From contig NZ_FRFA01000018.1 in the NCBI RefSeq assembly GCF_900143535.1, positions 1-64,000 on the forward strand: a stretch of 64,000 nucleotides of DNA, in the 5' to 3' direction. Both the position numbers and the translations under genes were made by a program. The first letter of the stretch is position 1. Every line of letters starts with the position of its first letter. Below, one piece after another: positions 17,263 to 25,983 of this stretch. Below the pieces are notes generated by a model that made no database searches, was not told the origin of the DNA, and worked only from the letters and a program-made list of their open reading frames with translations. Origin of the DNA: Tateyamaria sp. Alg231-49 (GTDB lineage Bacteria; Pseudomonadota; Alphaproteobacteria; Rhodobacterales; Rhodobacteraceae).

Positions 17263-18753
17263 ATGTCGAATCAAGCGGGTTCTGCCGGGGGAAATGGCAT
17301 CCTGATCGGCGCGGCGGCTATTGTAGCCGTCGGTGCGATTGGCGCAGCCCTGTGGGTGAACTCGAATTCGGCAGGTGACACGCCCGAAGCGGTGGTCGAG
17401 GCGGCTGTCGCCCCCGACGCTACGCCAGCGCCAGCAGAGCCTGCCGCCGAACCCGAAATCGCACAGATCGCATCCCCATCCATTGACGAAGTGCGGCTGG
17501 AACCGGACGGGCTGACCATCATCGCTGGGCGTGCTGAACCGGGAAGCGAAGTGTCCGTGTTGCTTGATGGAAACAGCAAGGCGTCCGTGACAACAGACCC
17601 TGGCGGTAGTTTCGCTGCGATTACACTGCTGCCCTCTAGTCAAAAGGCGCAGGTGCTGACCGTCGTTCAACGCGTCGGGACGGACGAAACAGCGTCGCTG
17701 GATGAGGTTATTCTGGCCCCACTCGCGCGATCCGAACCCATCGCACAAGAAGAAACCCCTGTCGTGACAGAAGAGAACGTCCCTCAGGTAGCCGAGGCAG
17801 AAACCGATGATGCCTCAGACACCGAAGACACAAAAGTTGCGGCTGTCGCGCCGCCTAATGTGCCTGAGGCCCCCTCGACCGAGGTTCGCGCAGAACCACA
17901 GACACCGGTTCAGACAGATCCAGAGATTGCGCAGGCACCCGCCGCTTCTGTGCCCGAAGTGCCCGTGCCAACTCCGGCAACGCCGCAAACCGAGGCGCCA
18001 GCGCCTGTGCCTGAGGTTGTGGCCTCTGGGCAAGAGATCCCGGCGGCACCCAAACCTGAAGAAACCGCCAAGGCCCCAGCTTTGGTTGATGGCGATGCGG
18101 CCGATGATATCGTTGTTTCCGCGGCTAAACCGGAAGCCTCCGCTGAAAAGCCTTCGGTTGATCAGAACAATGTTGCTGAAAACGCAACCGACGAGCCGAC
18201 CCCGTCCGTCGCAAGCGAAACCAGACCTGCGGTGACCGTTCTCAAATCTACGCCCGACGGTGTCGAAGTGCTCAATACGTCAGCACCAGAGGCGCTGGAC
18301 AACATCGAACTCGACACGATCAGCTATTCGAGCACGGGCGACGTCCAACTGGCCGGGCGTGCACAGTCCGAGGCAGATGTGGTGCGCGTGTACGTCAATA
18401 ACCGTCCGATTGCCGACCTGGACGTGAACGCAGATGGCGATTGGAGCGGCGCGTTGCCCCAGATCGACACGGGCGTCTACACGTTGCGCGTCGATGAACT
18501 GGACGCAGATGGGGACGTGACCAGCAGGGTCGAAACTCCGTTCCAGCGTGAAGATCCAGCTGTTCTGGCCCAAAACGACACATCGGCGGCTGCCACAAAA
18601 ATTACGGTACAGACCGGAAACACCCTGTGGGCCATCGCGCGGGATCGCTACGGCGAGGGCTTGCTTTATGTGGAGGTGTTCGAGGCCAACCGAGACCGCA
18701 TCCGCGACCCCGATCTGATCTTTCCCGGTCAGGTCTTTGCCCTGCCAAATTGA
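17263..18753 (+). CDS. LysM-domain envelope protein with Pro/Glu-rich spacer
   Basis: A 496-residue protein. An N-terminal membrane anchor spans residues ~12-32. A first small beta-sandwich ([19 protein letters not shown]..., ~73-155) is followed by a ~190-residue Pro/Ala/Glu/Val-rich spacer. A second similar beta-sandwich (~345-430, [22 protein letters not shown]) and a C-terminal LysM domain ([16 protein letters not shown] ... NPDL-like [17 protein letters not shown]) complete it. LysM binds peptidoglycan, so the spacer probably spans the periplasm from membrane to wall. The ATG at 17263 is used; TTG at 17254 is possible. Length and architecture match a Rhodobacterales envelope protein of unknown role. 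Confidence 0.8.
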   Translation: MSNQAGSAGGNGILIGAAAIVAVGAIGAALWVNSNSAGDTPEAVVEAAVAPDATPAPAEPAAEPEIAQIASPSIDEVRLEPDGLTIIAGRAEPGSEVSVLLDGNSKASVTTDPGGSFAAITLLPSSQKAQVLTVVQRVGTDETASLDEVILAPLARSEPIAQEETPVVTEENVPQVAEAETDDASDTEDTKVAAVAPPNVPEAPSTEVRAEPQTPVQTDPEIAQAPAASVPEVPVPTPATPQTEAPAPVPEVVASGQEIPAAPKPEETAKAPALVDGDAADDIVVSAAKPEASAEKPSVDQNNVAENATDEPTPSVASETRPAVTVLKSTPDGVEVLNTSAPEALDNIELDTISYSSTGDVQLAGRAQSEADVVRVYVNNRPIADLDVNADGDWSGALPQIDTGVYTLRVDELDADGDVTSRVETPFQREDPAVLAQNDTSAAATKITVQTGNTLWAIARDRYGEGLLYVEVFEANRDRIRDPDLIFPGQVFALPN

Positions 18754-18818
18754 GCGGGGCACTGGCACATCCCCCACGGCTGGACTAGATAAAGGCGTCT
18801 GACTGACAAGGACGCCTT

Positions 18819-20663
18819 ATGCCATCTGACACCACTGCCACGACAGACTCTGCGAACCAACCCGGACCCGACAAACCGGTCGAAGCGGTCGAGCGCGCGT
18901 CGGGTTGGCGCACGATACGAAAGGTGGCGCCATTCCTGTGGCCCGCGGACATGCCGTGGGTGAAAAAGCGGGTTGTCTGGGCCATGCTGGCGTTGGTTCT
19001 GTCCAAGGTCGTGTCCGTCTACACGCCCATCATCTACCGCGATGCGGTAGACGCGTTGGCTGGTGATGGGGTGTCGGCACTGGCGCTCGGGGCGGTGGGG
19101 CTGACCATTGCTTACGGCATGGCGCGCCTGATGACAGTCGGTTTTCAGCAGTTGCGTGATGCGATCTTTGCCCGCGTGGCGCAGCGCGCCCTGCGTATGC
19201 TCGCGTTGCAGACGTTTGACCACATCCACCAGCTCTCTATGCGCTATCACATCACGCGCAAGACCGGAGGTCTGAGCCGCATCATCGAACGGGGCGTCAA
19301 AGGTGTCGAATTCCTTTTGCGCTTTTTGCTGTTTTCGATCGGTCCACTGGTGCTGGAATTGCTGATGATCGGGGTTGTGCTGACGATCCTGTTTGATGCG
19401 TGGTATCTGCTGGTCGTCGCGGTCACCATCGCCCTTTATGTCTGGTTTACCTTCACGGTGACCGAATGGCGCGTGAAACAGCGCAAGGTCATGAACGATC
19501 AGGACACCGACGCCAACCAAAAGGCCATCGACAGCCTGCTGAACTATGAAACGGTCAAGTATTTCGGCGCCGAAAAACGCGAGGCGACCCGCTATGACAG
19601 CGCTATGGAGAAATACGAGGCTGCCGCGCTCAAAACGAGCTATTCGCTCGCCTTTCTGAACTTTGGCCAGTCAGTGATCATCACTGGTGGCCTTGTCGGG
19701 GTGATGATCATGGCGGCTGTGGGGGTGCAAAACGGCTCGCTCACCGTGGGCGATTTTGTGATGGTCAACGCCTACATGATCCAGATCACGATGCCCCTGA
19801 ACTTCCTCGGCACTGTCTACCGCGAGATCCGGCAGGCGCTTGTTGATATGGGCGAGATGTTTGACCTGCTCGAGCAACCCGCCGAGGTGAAGGATGCACC
19901 GGACGCGAAGGTTCTGGATGTTACCGGCGGCCGGGTTGAACTGGATAATGTCGCGTTCGGCTATGACCCCAATCGCGCGATCCTCAAAGGGGTGAGCCTT
20001 GTGGCTGAACCGGGCCAACAGGTCGCCATCGTCGGCTCTACCGGATCGGGCAAGTCGACCATCGGGCGGCTCTTGTTTCGCTTTTACGATGTGGGCGGGG
20101 GCGCTTTGCGCATCGATGGGCAGGATGTGCGTGAGGTGACCCAAGACAGCCTGCATGCGGCGATCGGGGTGGTGCCGCAGGATACGGTGCTGTTTAACGA
20201 CACGATCCGCTACAACATCGCCTATGGGCGGGACGGGGCCAGCCAGTCTGAGATTGAGGATGCGGCGAGGGCCGCGCAGATCCACGACTTTATCACGCGC
20301 CTGCCGGATGGGTATGAGACCACCGTGGGCGAGCGGGGGCTCAAGTTGTCGGGTGGGGAGAAACAGCGGGTCGGTATCGCGCGCACCTTGCTCAAGAACC
20401 CACCGATCCTGTTGCTGGACGAGGCGACCAGCGCGCTCGATACCGAGACGGAGCAGGACATCAAGGACGCGCTCAATGCGGCTGGGGAGGGGCGGACTGT
20501 CCTGACCATTGCCCACCGGCTTTCCACTGTGGCGGAGGCGGATCGGATTGTGGTTCTGGAGGACGGCAAGGTGGTCGAGACCGGCACCCATGAAGAGCTT
20601 TTGGGCCGGGACGGGCGGTATGCTCAGCTGTGGCAGCGCCAGCAGGCGGACGAAGAGGCCTAA
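18819..20663 (+). CDS. Atm1/ABCB7-type ABC exporter (fused permease and ATPase)
   Basis: Half-transporter of 614 residues that works as a homodimer. Six membrane helices occupy residues ~45-345, with the Atm1-typical segments ETVKYFGAEKRE, FLNFGQSVI and ITMPLNFLGTVYREIRQ that line a glutathione-binding cavity in homologues. The ATPase domain follows: Walker A GSTGSGKST, signature LSGGEKQRVGIA, Walker B ILLLDEATSALD and the switch histidine in IAHRLST. Family members export glutathione conjugates or persulfides and help iron-sulfur or heavy-metal homeostasis. It is a stand-alone gene with a terminator directly after it. Confidence 0.93.
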   Translation: MPSDTTATTDSANQPGPDKPVEAVERASGWRTIRKVAPFLWPADMPWVKKRVVWAMLALVLSKVVSVYTPIIYRDAVDALAGDGVSALALGAVGLTIAYGMARLMTVGFQQLRDAIFARVAQRALRMLALQTFDHIHQLSMRYHITRKTGGLSRIIERGVKGVEFLLRFLLFSIGPLVLELLMIGVVLTILFDAWYLLVVAVTIALYVWFTFTVTEWRVKQRKVMNDQDTDANQKAIDSLLNYETVKYFGAEKREATRYDSAMEKYEAAALKTSYSLAFLNFGQSVIITGGLVGVMIMAAVGVQNGSLTVGDFVMVNAYMIQITMPLNFLGTVYREIRQALVDMGEMFDLLEQPAEVKDAPDAKVLDVTGGRVELDNVAFGYDPNRAILKGVSLVAEPGQQVAIVGSTGSGKSTIGRLLFRFYDVGGGALRIDGQDVREVTQDSLHAAIGVVPQDTVLFNDTIRYNIAYGRDGASQSEIEDAARAAQIHDFITRLPDGYETTVGERGLKLSGGEKQRVGIARTLLKNPPILLLDEATSALDTETEQDIKDALNAAGEGRTVLTIAHRLSTVAEADRIVVLEDGKVVETGTHEELLGRDGRYAQLWQRQQADEEA

Positions 20664-20665
20664 GG

Positions 20666-20690
20666 GATGTCCCACGCTGGGACATCTTTC
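20666..20690 (+). terminator. Terminator after the Atm1-type exporter
   Basis: Perfect 9-bp stem GATGTCCCA / TGGGACATC around CGC, starting two bases after the stop codon and followed by TTTC. Confidence 0.8.
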
Positions 20691-20831
20691 TGGCCAAGTC
20701 TTTTCAATGGGTTACAGAGGCGAATTAACGTATTGTTCAGGCTTTCCGCTCAAGGGTGGCCACGATTTGCCTATGGCCACTGACACCGCAACATAACATC
20801 CACTGCGCCGATCAACCCCGTCACCCCAGCC

Positions 20832-21827
20832 CTAATTCAAAACACTGAGCCGGAATTCCTGCGGGGTTCTGCATGTGCGCGCCTTGAAAAAGCGGGTGAA
20901 GGCAGAGGAGTGGACATAGCCCAGTTCGAAGGCGATTTCGGTGATCGTTATCGATGGGTCAACCAGCAACTCTTGGGCCTTGGACAGGCGTGCGTCTGAC
21001 ACCATCTGGCGGTGGGTGAGGCCGAGGCCGGTCAGATGGCGTCGATACGATCGCGTGCTCATCCCGAAGGCGCGGGCCATTTTGTCAGACAAACATTCCG
21101 GGTTTGTGGTGCCGAGATAGGTTTCAAGACAGGCCCGCAACGCCGGGACATCTGTGTCTTGTACGCTGGAGCTTGGGCCTTGGGTCGGGTCGTTGATCAC
21201 GTAGCTGTCCTTGTGGGGCATCAGATCGTCGAGGTGAAAGGCCACGCCCATCGTGCGGGTGCTTAGATCCACAGGAAGATCACGCCAGTCTTCGGGCATG
21301 AACGCCTTGGGCACATGGTGAGACAGACGCAGCGCACATGGCAAAACGGCGCGTCCGATAACCTTTTGCACCGATTGCACGGCGACGGCGATGTTATACT
21401 GCTGCACCGGCCAATGATTGGTAAAGTCGGTGGTGCCCGCCGTGCGCAAGAGCCACAATCGATTGCCCTGCCGCTGGGTCAAAAACGCGGCGCCATAGAG
21501 GATGGACGATATTTGTTGTGCGATGGCGTCGACCGCTTCGACCCCTGTTTGGGTGCGTGGCAGGGCTATGTTGGCCACCGAGTCATCGGATGATCCTGTC
21601 GCACCATTCAAGGCGTCGATGAAATATGTCGGGTGTTTTATGTACTGATCCAGCCGCACCATGAACAATTCAGCCGCGCGCAAAGACATGACGCCAGAGG
21701 GGTGCGATACCACGCCGCCAGCCAGCCCGGCCTGTTCCGCCAGCCTTTCCAGTTTGGTCAGGGCCAAGGGTGCCGCGTCAAAAAAAGGTTGCGCAACAAA
21801 GGCTTGAACAGATGCAAATCGTGTCAT
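20832..21827 (-). CDS. AraC-family transcriptional regulator
   Basis: A 331-residue regulator. The N-terminal two thirds resemble the arabinose-binding-like sensor domain of the OruR/ArgR-type AraC proteins. The C-terminal ~90 residues hold the two helix-turn-helix motifs (MSTRSYRRHLTGLGLTHRQM... and ITEIAFELGYVHSSAFTRFFKARTC), including the family signature near the end. It is transcribed divergently from a secreted sulfatase with 134 bp between the start codons, so the simplest reading is that it controls that gene and itself. The inducer is unknown. Confidence 0.92.
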   Translation of the reverse strand: MTRFASVQAFVAQPFFDAAPLALTKLERLAEQAGLAGGVVSHPSGVMSLRAAELFMVRLDQYIKHPTYFIDALNGATGSSDDSVANIALPRTQTGVEAVDAIAQQISSILYGAAFLTQRQGNRLWLLRTAGTTDFTNHWPVQQYNIAVAVQSVQKVIGRAVLPCALRLSHHVPKAFMPEDWRDLPVDLSTRTMGVAFHLDDLMPHKDSYVINDPTQGPSSSVQDTDVPALRACLETYLGTTNPECLSDKMARAFGMSTRSYRRHLTGLGLTHRQMVSDARLSKAQELLVDPSITITEIAFELGYVHSSAFTRFFKARTCRTPQEFRLSVLN

Positions 21828-21961
21828 TTTGAAAACTCACATAAAAAAATAGCAGCAACGTCAAAGCACAGGTTAAGGGCGGCGTCTGGCCGGAAATGGT
21901 AAGCGCGCGACACAAGCTGCGCCTACCATCCTACGACAGATTATCTTTCAGGGAAGAACAA

Positions 21962-23530
21962 ATGAATTTGATGGGAAACATGAGAAAGTTGCGCGGGGTC
22001 GCCGTATCGAGTTTGGCGCTGGTCGCGCTGACCATGCAGGCGGATGCGCAAGAGCAACCGAATATTCTGGTGATCTGGGGCGATGACATCGGCCAGTTCA
22101 ATGTCAGCGCCTACAACAATGGCATAATGGGATATCGGACACCGAATATTGATCGTCTGGCCGATGAAGGCGTGATGTTCACCGACTGGTATGGCGAGCA
22201 AAGCTGCACCGCCGGTCGTGCCGCTTTTATTACGGGCCAGTCTCCGATCCGGTCGGGACTGACCAAGGTGGGTTTGCCCGGCGCACCAGAGGGGATGGAC
22301 GAACGTGATCCGACCATCGCCACAATGCTGAGTGCCCAAGGTTATGCCACCGGTCAATTCGGGAAAAACCATCTGGGCGACAGGGACGAACATTTGCCGA
22401 CCAATCATGGGTTTGATGTGTTTTTCGGCAATCTGTATCATCTGAATGCCGAAGAAGAGCCGGAGAACGTGGATTATCCAAATGATCTGGTTTTGTCTGA
22501 CGGGCGCAGCTTCCGCGATGCCTTTGGCCCGCGCGGTGTGATCCGATCTTCATCTGATGGCGAAATCGAAGACACAGGTCCATTGACGCGCAAGCGGATG
22601 GAAACCGTCGATGACGAGACCCTCGTTGCAGCCCTTGAGTTTATGGACACTGCCACAGAACAGGACAAACCATTCTTTGTGTGGTGGAATTCAACCCGTA
22701 TGCACGTGTTCACGCACCTTAAGGATGAAAGTGAAGGCGTCACGGGGCAGGGCATCTATGCCGATGGTATGGTGGAACACGATGGCCATGTGGGCCAATT
22801 GCTCGACAAGCTGGACGCGCTGGGCATCTCGGACAACACCATCGTGATGTATTCCACAGACAACGGGGCCGAGACCTTTACCTGGCCCGATGGCGGCACG
22901 ACGATGTTTCGCGGTGAAAAGAACACCCAATGGGAAGGCGGTTTTCGTGTGCCGACCATGATCCGCTGGCCCGGTGTGACCAAGCCCGGGACCGTCATCA
23001 ATGAAATCGGTGCACACAACGATATGTTCACCACCATTGCCGGTGCCGTGGGTCAAACGGATATCAAAGAGCAACTGCTTGATGGGCTGGCCATTGGCGA
23101 CACCGAGTACAAGGTGCATCTGGACGGTTATGATCTTGGTCCCGCTTTGCGCGGCGAAGAAGAATGGCCCCGCAAAGAGTTCTTGTACTGGACCGATGAT
23201 GGGTCGGTTGCTGCCTTGCGCTACAATGATTGGAAGCTGAACTTTCTCATTCAGGAAGCGCATGGGTTTGACGTCTGGTCTGAGCCGTTCAAGGTTTTGC
23301 GTTTTCCTGAGCTGACAAACTTGCGGATGGATCCATTTGAGCGGGCAAAGGAAGAGGAGGCCATGGGCTATGTCCGTTGGGCCGCCGAGCGCATGTATGT
23401 GATCGCTCCGGCGTCTGCTTATGTGGCGCAGTGGTTGCAGAGTTTTAAGGAGTATCCGCCACGCCAGACACCCGGCAGCTTCAATCTTGAGAATGTGATG
23501 GAAATGGTGATGTCAGGGTCGAACCAGTAA
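21962..23530 (+). CDS. Secreted arylsulfatase (formylglycine-dependent)
   Basis: Sulfate ester hydrolase, 522 residues, with a signal peptide (residues 1-29, cleavage after A-D-A). NILVIWGDDIGQFN supplies the metal-binding Asp pair, and SCTAGRAAFITGQ is the sulfatase signature with C82 as the residue converted to formylglycine. GQFGKNHLGD, HLPTNHGFD and the late D-N-G-A-E metal ligands complete the active site. The ATG at 21962 has GGGAAG upstream; residues before it are not family-like. No formylglycine-generating enzyme or anaerobic maturase is in the window. The likely substrates, given the marine setting, are sulfated glycans or small sulfate esters (inference). Confidence 0.93.
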   Translation: MNLMGNMRKLRGVAVSSLALVALTMQADAQEQPNILVIWGDDIGQFNVSAYNNGIMGYRTPNIDRLADEGVMFTDWYGEQSCTAGRAAFITGQSPIRSGLTKVGLPGAPEGMDERDPTIATMLSAQGYATGQFGKNHLGDRDEHLPTNHGFDVFFGNLYHLNAEEEPENVDYPNDLVLSDGRSFRDAFGPRGVIRSSSDGEIEDTGPLTRKRMETVDDETLVAALEFMDTATEQDKPFFVWWNSTRMHVFTHLKDESEGVTGQGIYADGMVEHDGHVGQLLDKLDALGISDNTIVMYSTDNGAETFTWPDGGTTMFRGEKNTQWEGGFRVPTMIRWPGVTKPGTVINEIGAHNDMFTTIAGAVGQTDIKEQLLDGLAIGDTEYKVHLDGYDLGPALRGEEEWPRKEFLYWTDDGSVAALRYNDWKLNFLIQEAHGFDVWSEPFKVLRFPELTNLRMDPFERAKEEEAMGYVRWAAERMYVIAPASAYVAQWLQSFKEYPPRQTPGSFNLENVMEMVMSGSNQ

Positions 23531-23559
23531 CTGGTATTTTTTGACGTGAAATCCGGATG

Positions 23560-23597
23560 AAAGGCGGCCAGTTTGATGGGCCGCCTTTCCTTTTTGG
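23560..23597 (+). terminator. Terminator after the sulfatase
   Basis: Perfect 10-bp stem AAAGGCGGCC / GGCCGCCTTT with a 9-base loop, followed by CCTTTTT, just after the sulfatase stop. Confidence 0.88.
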
Positions 23598-23698
23598 ATT
23601 GCTGCCTTTGGCTTGATCCCGGTCCGGGCGTTCAGGTTTGACGGTGCGTTTGTGTTCGATGTGTTTTTTGGCGGCTGAACTGCCAGAGGTGTTTGGGT

Positions 23699-24379
23699 TC
23701 AGATATGCAGCCCAAAGAAGAACACCGCCAATGGCACCGGAGCCACCGCGATCATGATCGTCAGGAGGGTCGCCACAGGCGAAAACAGACCGCTTAGCCC
23801 CGCCATCATCATGATGCCGCCGCCCCCGCCTATGATGGAATTTCCCGGTGTATTCACCGCCATCGCCACGGCAATATAGCGATAGCGCAGGGCAAAGCGC
23901 AGAATGCGTGTGGGCTGTCCCTCGAGCAGCATCGATAGCCGTTCCTCTTGCGACAGCGGTGCGGCCCGGGCCACCAGATCTGCGGCCCGCTGCATCCTGA
24001 GTGTGGTTAGAGTGCTTTCAAGCATGCCGATGGGCAGGAACCGCCCGATTGCATAGGCGAGCATCATCGAAGTGATCGTCGCCACGTAGATCAGGGGCAC
24101 GATGCTTGGGCCGAATGCCGCGAGCAGTGCCATCCCGATTTCTGCCCCCGGTACAAACGGTAGCGCCAGCAATACCACGTAGGCAACCGTCCCAAACATG
24201 ATGCCGCGGTGCACCTGCTGTTCGTTTTCGGGTCTGATTTCGATGCTGAGTGCATCGCGCACCATATGCGCCCCCCACGTGGCAAGCAGCAGAATGGCGA
24301 TCAAAAGTGCCACGCGAAAGATAAGGGCGCGCAGGCTGGGTGGCGATGGGGTCAAGCGTGCTGCCTCACCCCGAGACAC
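23699..24379 (-). CDS. TVP38/DedA-like (VTT-domain) membrane protein
   Basis: About 226 residues with a first membrane helix (~18-35), then the VTT-like core ALPFVPGAEIGMALLAAFG and AYAIGRFLP. A late segment around N-T-P-G-N-S-I-I-G-G-G-G-G matches the conserved P-G-N ... G-G-x-G of this superfamily. Family members are linked to lipid scrambling and envelope stress; the role here is unknown. The GTG at 24379 is chosen because it overlaps the end of the preceding gene and starts a plausible N-terminus. The long upstream extension to 24547 only reads through that gene in another frame. Confidence 0.7.
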   Translation of the reverse strand: MSRGEAARLTPSPPSLRALIFRVALLIAILLLATWGAHMVRDALSIEIRPENEQQVHRGIMFGTVAYVVLLALPFVPGAEIGMALLAAFGPSIVPLIYVATITSMMLAYAIGRFLPIGMLESTLTTLRMQRAADLVARAAPLSQEERLSMLLEGQPTRILRFALRYRYIAVAMAVNTPGNSIIGGGGGIMMMAGLSGLFSPVATLLTIMIAVAPVPLAVFFFGLHI

Positions 24380-24848
24380 TGGTGTCTGAGGCCGGCATCT
24401 GCGCACCCGATCCGGCAAATGTGATCTGGTGGGTCCAGTACCAGCGCCGGGTGGTCCAGCTGCCTTCGAACTGGACATCTTCGCCGGTGATCGTGCCGTA
24501 GAACACAATTTGATGCGGCGCGTCGGGGCACACGGGGCGAGACACAAAGTGGATCATGTCCCCGTCGGTTCTGGTCTGGTAGGTGGTCCAGCCAAAGTCG
24601 CAATAGGCTTGGCAATTGATGGATTTGAAAGCGCCGTCGACGAAGGTAAATTCATCTTCCAGGATCTCTCCTGATTTGAGGTCTTTGCCCACCACCTGAA
24701 AGGATTTGCCGTCCAATGCGTTGCCAGCGGCCCAGTCGCCCTGTGGCACGGCAAAGTCCGGTATGTCGCTCTGCATGACGGTCATGGTTGCCGCGCCGGT
24801 GCCGAGCGTGGCAATGGCGATGGCCGCAATCTGAAACATCTGGCTCAT
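24366..24848 (-). CDS. Secreted protein of unknown function
   Basis: A 160-residue product beginning with a signal-peptide-like segment (MSQMFQIAAIAIATLGTGAA). The mature part shows a beta-rich pattern reminiscent of small lipocalin-like or META-type folds (LDGKSFQVVGKDLKSGEILEDEF ... FYGTITGEDVQFEGSW), with Cys at NCQAYCDFGW and PVCPD that could form disulfides. No family is confidently recognised. Its 3' end overlaps the start of the VTT-domain gene by 14 bases, so the two are probably co-transcribed. Confidence 0.7.
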   Translation of the reverse strand: MSQMFQIAAIAIATLGTGAATMTVMQSDIPDFAVPQGDWAAGNALDGKSFQVVGKDLKSGEILEDEFTFVDGAFKSINCQAYCDFGWTTYQTRTDGDMIHFVSRPVCPDAPHQIVFYGTITGEDVQFEGSWTTRRWYWTHQITFAGSGAQMPASDTSVSG

Positions 24849-25296
24849 TGCGTTCTCAAATCATGTGGTGTGGTCGTAAATCGGATCGTGTCTGGAATTA
24901 TCCCACCATAGCTGTTCACGGGGTTTCGGCCAATGAGAAACGCGATCCGGCAACGCGATTGCGTGGTTTGGCGGTTTTATGGGCGGTTGTCGTGCGTGGT
25001 CGCACAGCGGAAACGGGTGATCTGGCGCTTTGTGATGCGCGCTCAACCGGTCTTGTGTTCTACAGAGGGCGGCGTGATTGCGTTTGCTCTGGGCCGCTGG
25101 CGTAAGGCCTGACAGAGAGGTGGATGATCACAGAGTTGTCGTGAAAACCGCATCAAGCGGGCAGAGGGGACCCCGCCAAATCGAGACGGCACCGCAGTGC
25201 CCGTCTCGATCGACAATGCCCCGACATTTTCGCGTCGGGTGAACAGTGCCTTGGCACAATTCAACCCGTTTAGAGACCTAAGGGCAGGCCCGTCTT
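24849..25296. other. Intergenic, no recognisable gene
   Basis: About 450 bases upstream of one minus-strand gene and downstream of another. The short open frames here (for example 25043-25264 minus) have no ribosome-binding site, family resemblance or natural composition. The promoter of the 24848 gene must lie here but no clear box was picked out. Confidence 0.45.
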
Positions 25297-25659
25297 TTAC
25301 TTCAGCAAATCGCCTACGATACCGACGGCATCAACGACCGTCGAAAGATCTTCGGTGACCTCAAGGATTTCGTCATCTACGCGTATGTATTTGTTCCCTT
25401 TTCCGGGCGCCTTGAGGTTCCATTTTGACAAATCACCAATGTCCTCAAACCCAAGATCAGAAGGCAGCTTGGCTCCGCGTGTGTAGCGTTTGACCTGTCC
25501 CGGAGGGATTTTCTTGGCGCCTTTTCCGGGCTTTTTGTCGACCTGAACCTTCTTGGCTCCTTTACCGGAGCCACCTTTGTCTTTTGCCGATGCCAATTCT
25601 GCAGTGCCAAAGCTCAAAGCCAAAGCCAAGGTCGCAACGGTTGTGGTCAATATTTTCAT
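25297..25659 (-). CDS. Small secreted RcnB-like protein
   Basis: A 120-residue protein with a clear signal peptide (MKILTTTVATLALALSFGTAELASA). A Lys/Gly-rich linker follows (KDKGGSGKGAKK and repeats of PGKGAKK). The C-terminal ~65 residues read IPPGQVKRYTRGAKLP ... YIRVDDEILEVTED ... VGIVGDLLK, the layout of RcnB-type periplasmic domains (Pfam nickel/cobalt regulator). RcnB proteins affect metal homeostasis in enterobacteria; the many alphaproteobacterial relatives are uncharacterised. The cation-rich linker suggests binding to anionic wall or lipopolysaccharide. Confidence 0.7.
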   Translation of the reverse strand: MKILTTTVATLALALSFGTAELASAKDKGGSGKGAKKVQVDKKPGKGAKKIPPGQVKRYTRGAKLPSDLGFEDIGDLSKWNLKAPGKGNKYIRVDDEILEVTEDLSTVVDAVGIVGDLLK

Positions 25660-25983
25660 AACGCGCTTTCTTCATTTATTTCACGACAATCTTGGCAGTT
25701 CTCTGGTTGGGATGCAAATTGCGTCGGTCCTCCGCCCAGCGATCTGTGTGGGCTGAACGTGCAGATCAAGGTTCGCCCTGACCCGGGTTAAACCGAGTAG
25801 GGTGGCGCGTGTTGGCCCGAAAATGCGTCGTTGTTCTTGGGGCCGCATGGCACGGGTTTGGCGCACGCTGGATGCATCAGGATTTGCGATTTCGTGCCCT
25901 GCAAGAGGGCGCACGCCTGTAACGGAGCCACGTGGTTTCACCTGCCGGAAAGGATAGGCACGGCTGCCTATCCTACGCTTTGC
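25660..25983. other. Intergenic with an inverted repeat
   Basis: About 320 bases without a supportable gene. At 25951-25974 there is a perfect 10-bp inverted repeat AGGATAGGCA / TGCCTATCCT around CGGC, just after the RND permease stop on the minus strand. It could end that operon, though only a short TTTCC follows in the minus direction. The rest shows nothing recognisable. Confidence 0.5.

Noticed and set aside
25043-25264. 73-codon minus-strand ORF in the gap before the RcnB-like gene
   Set aside because: No start signal or family and an uneven composition.
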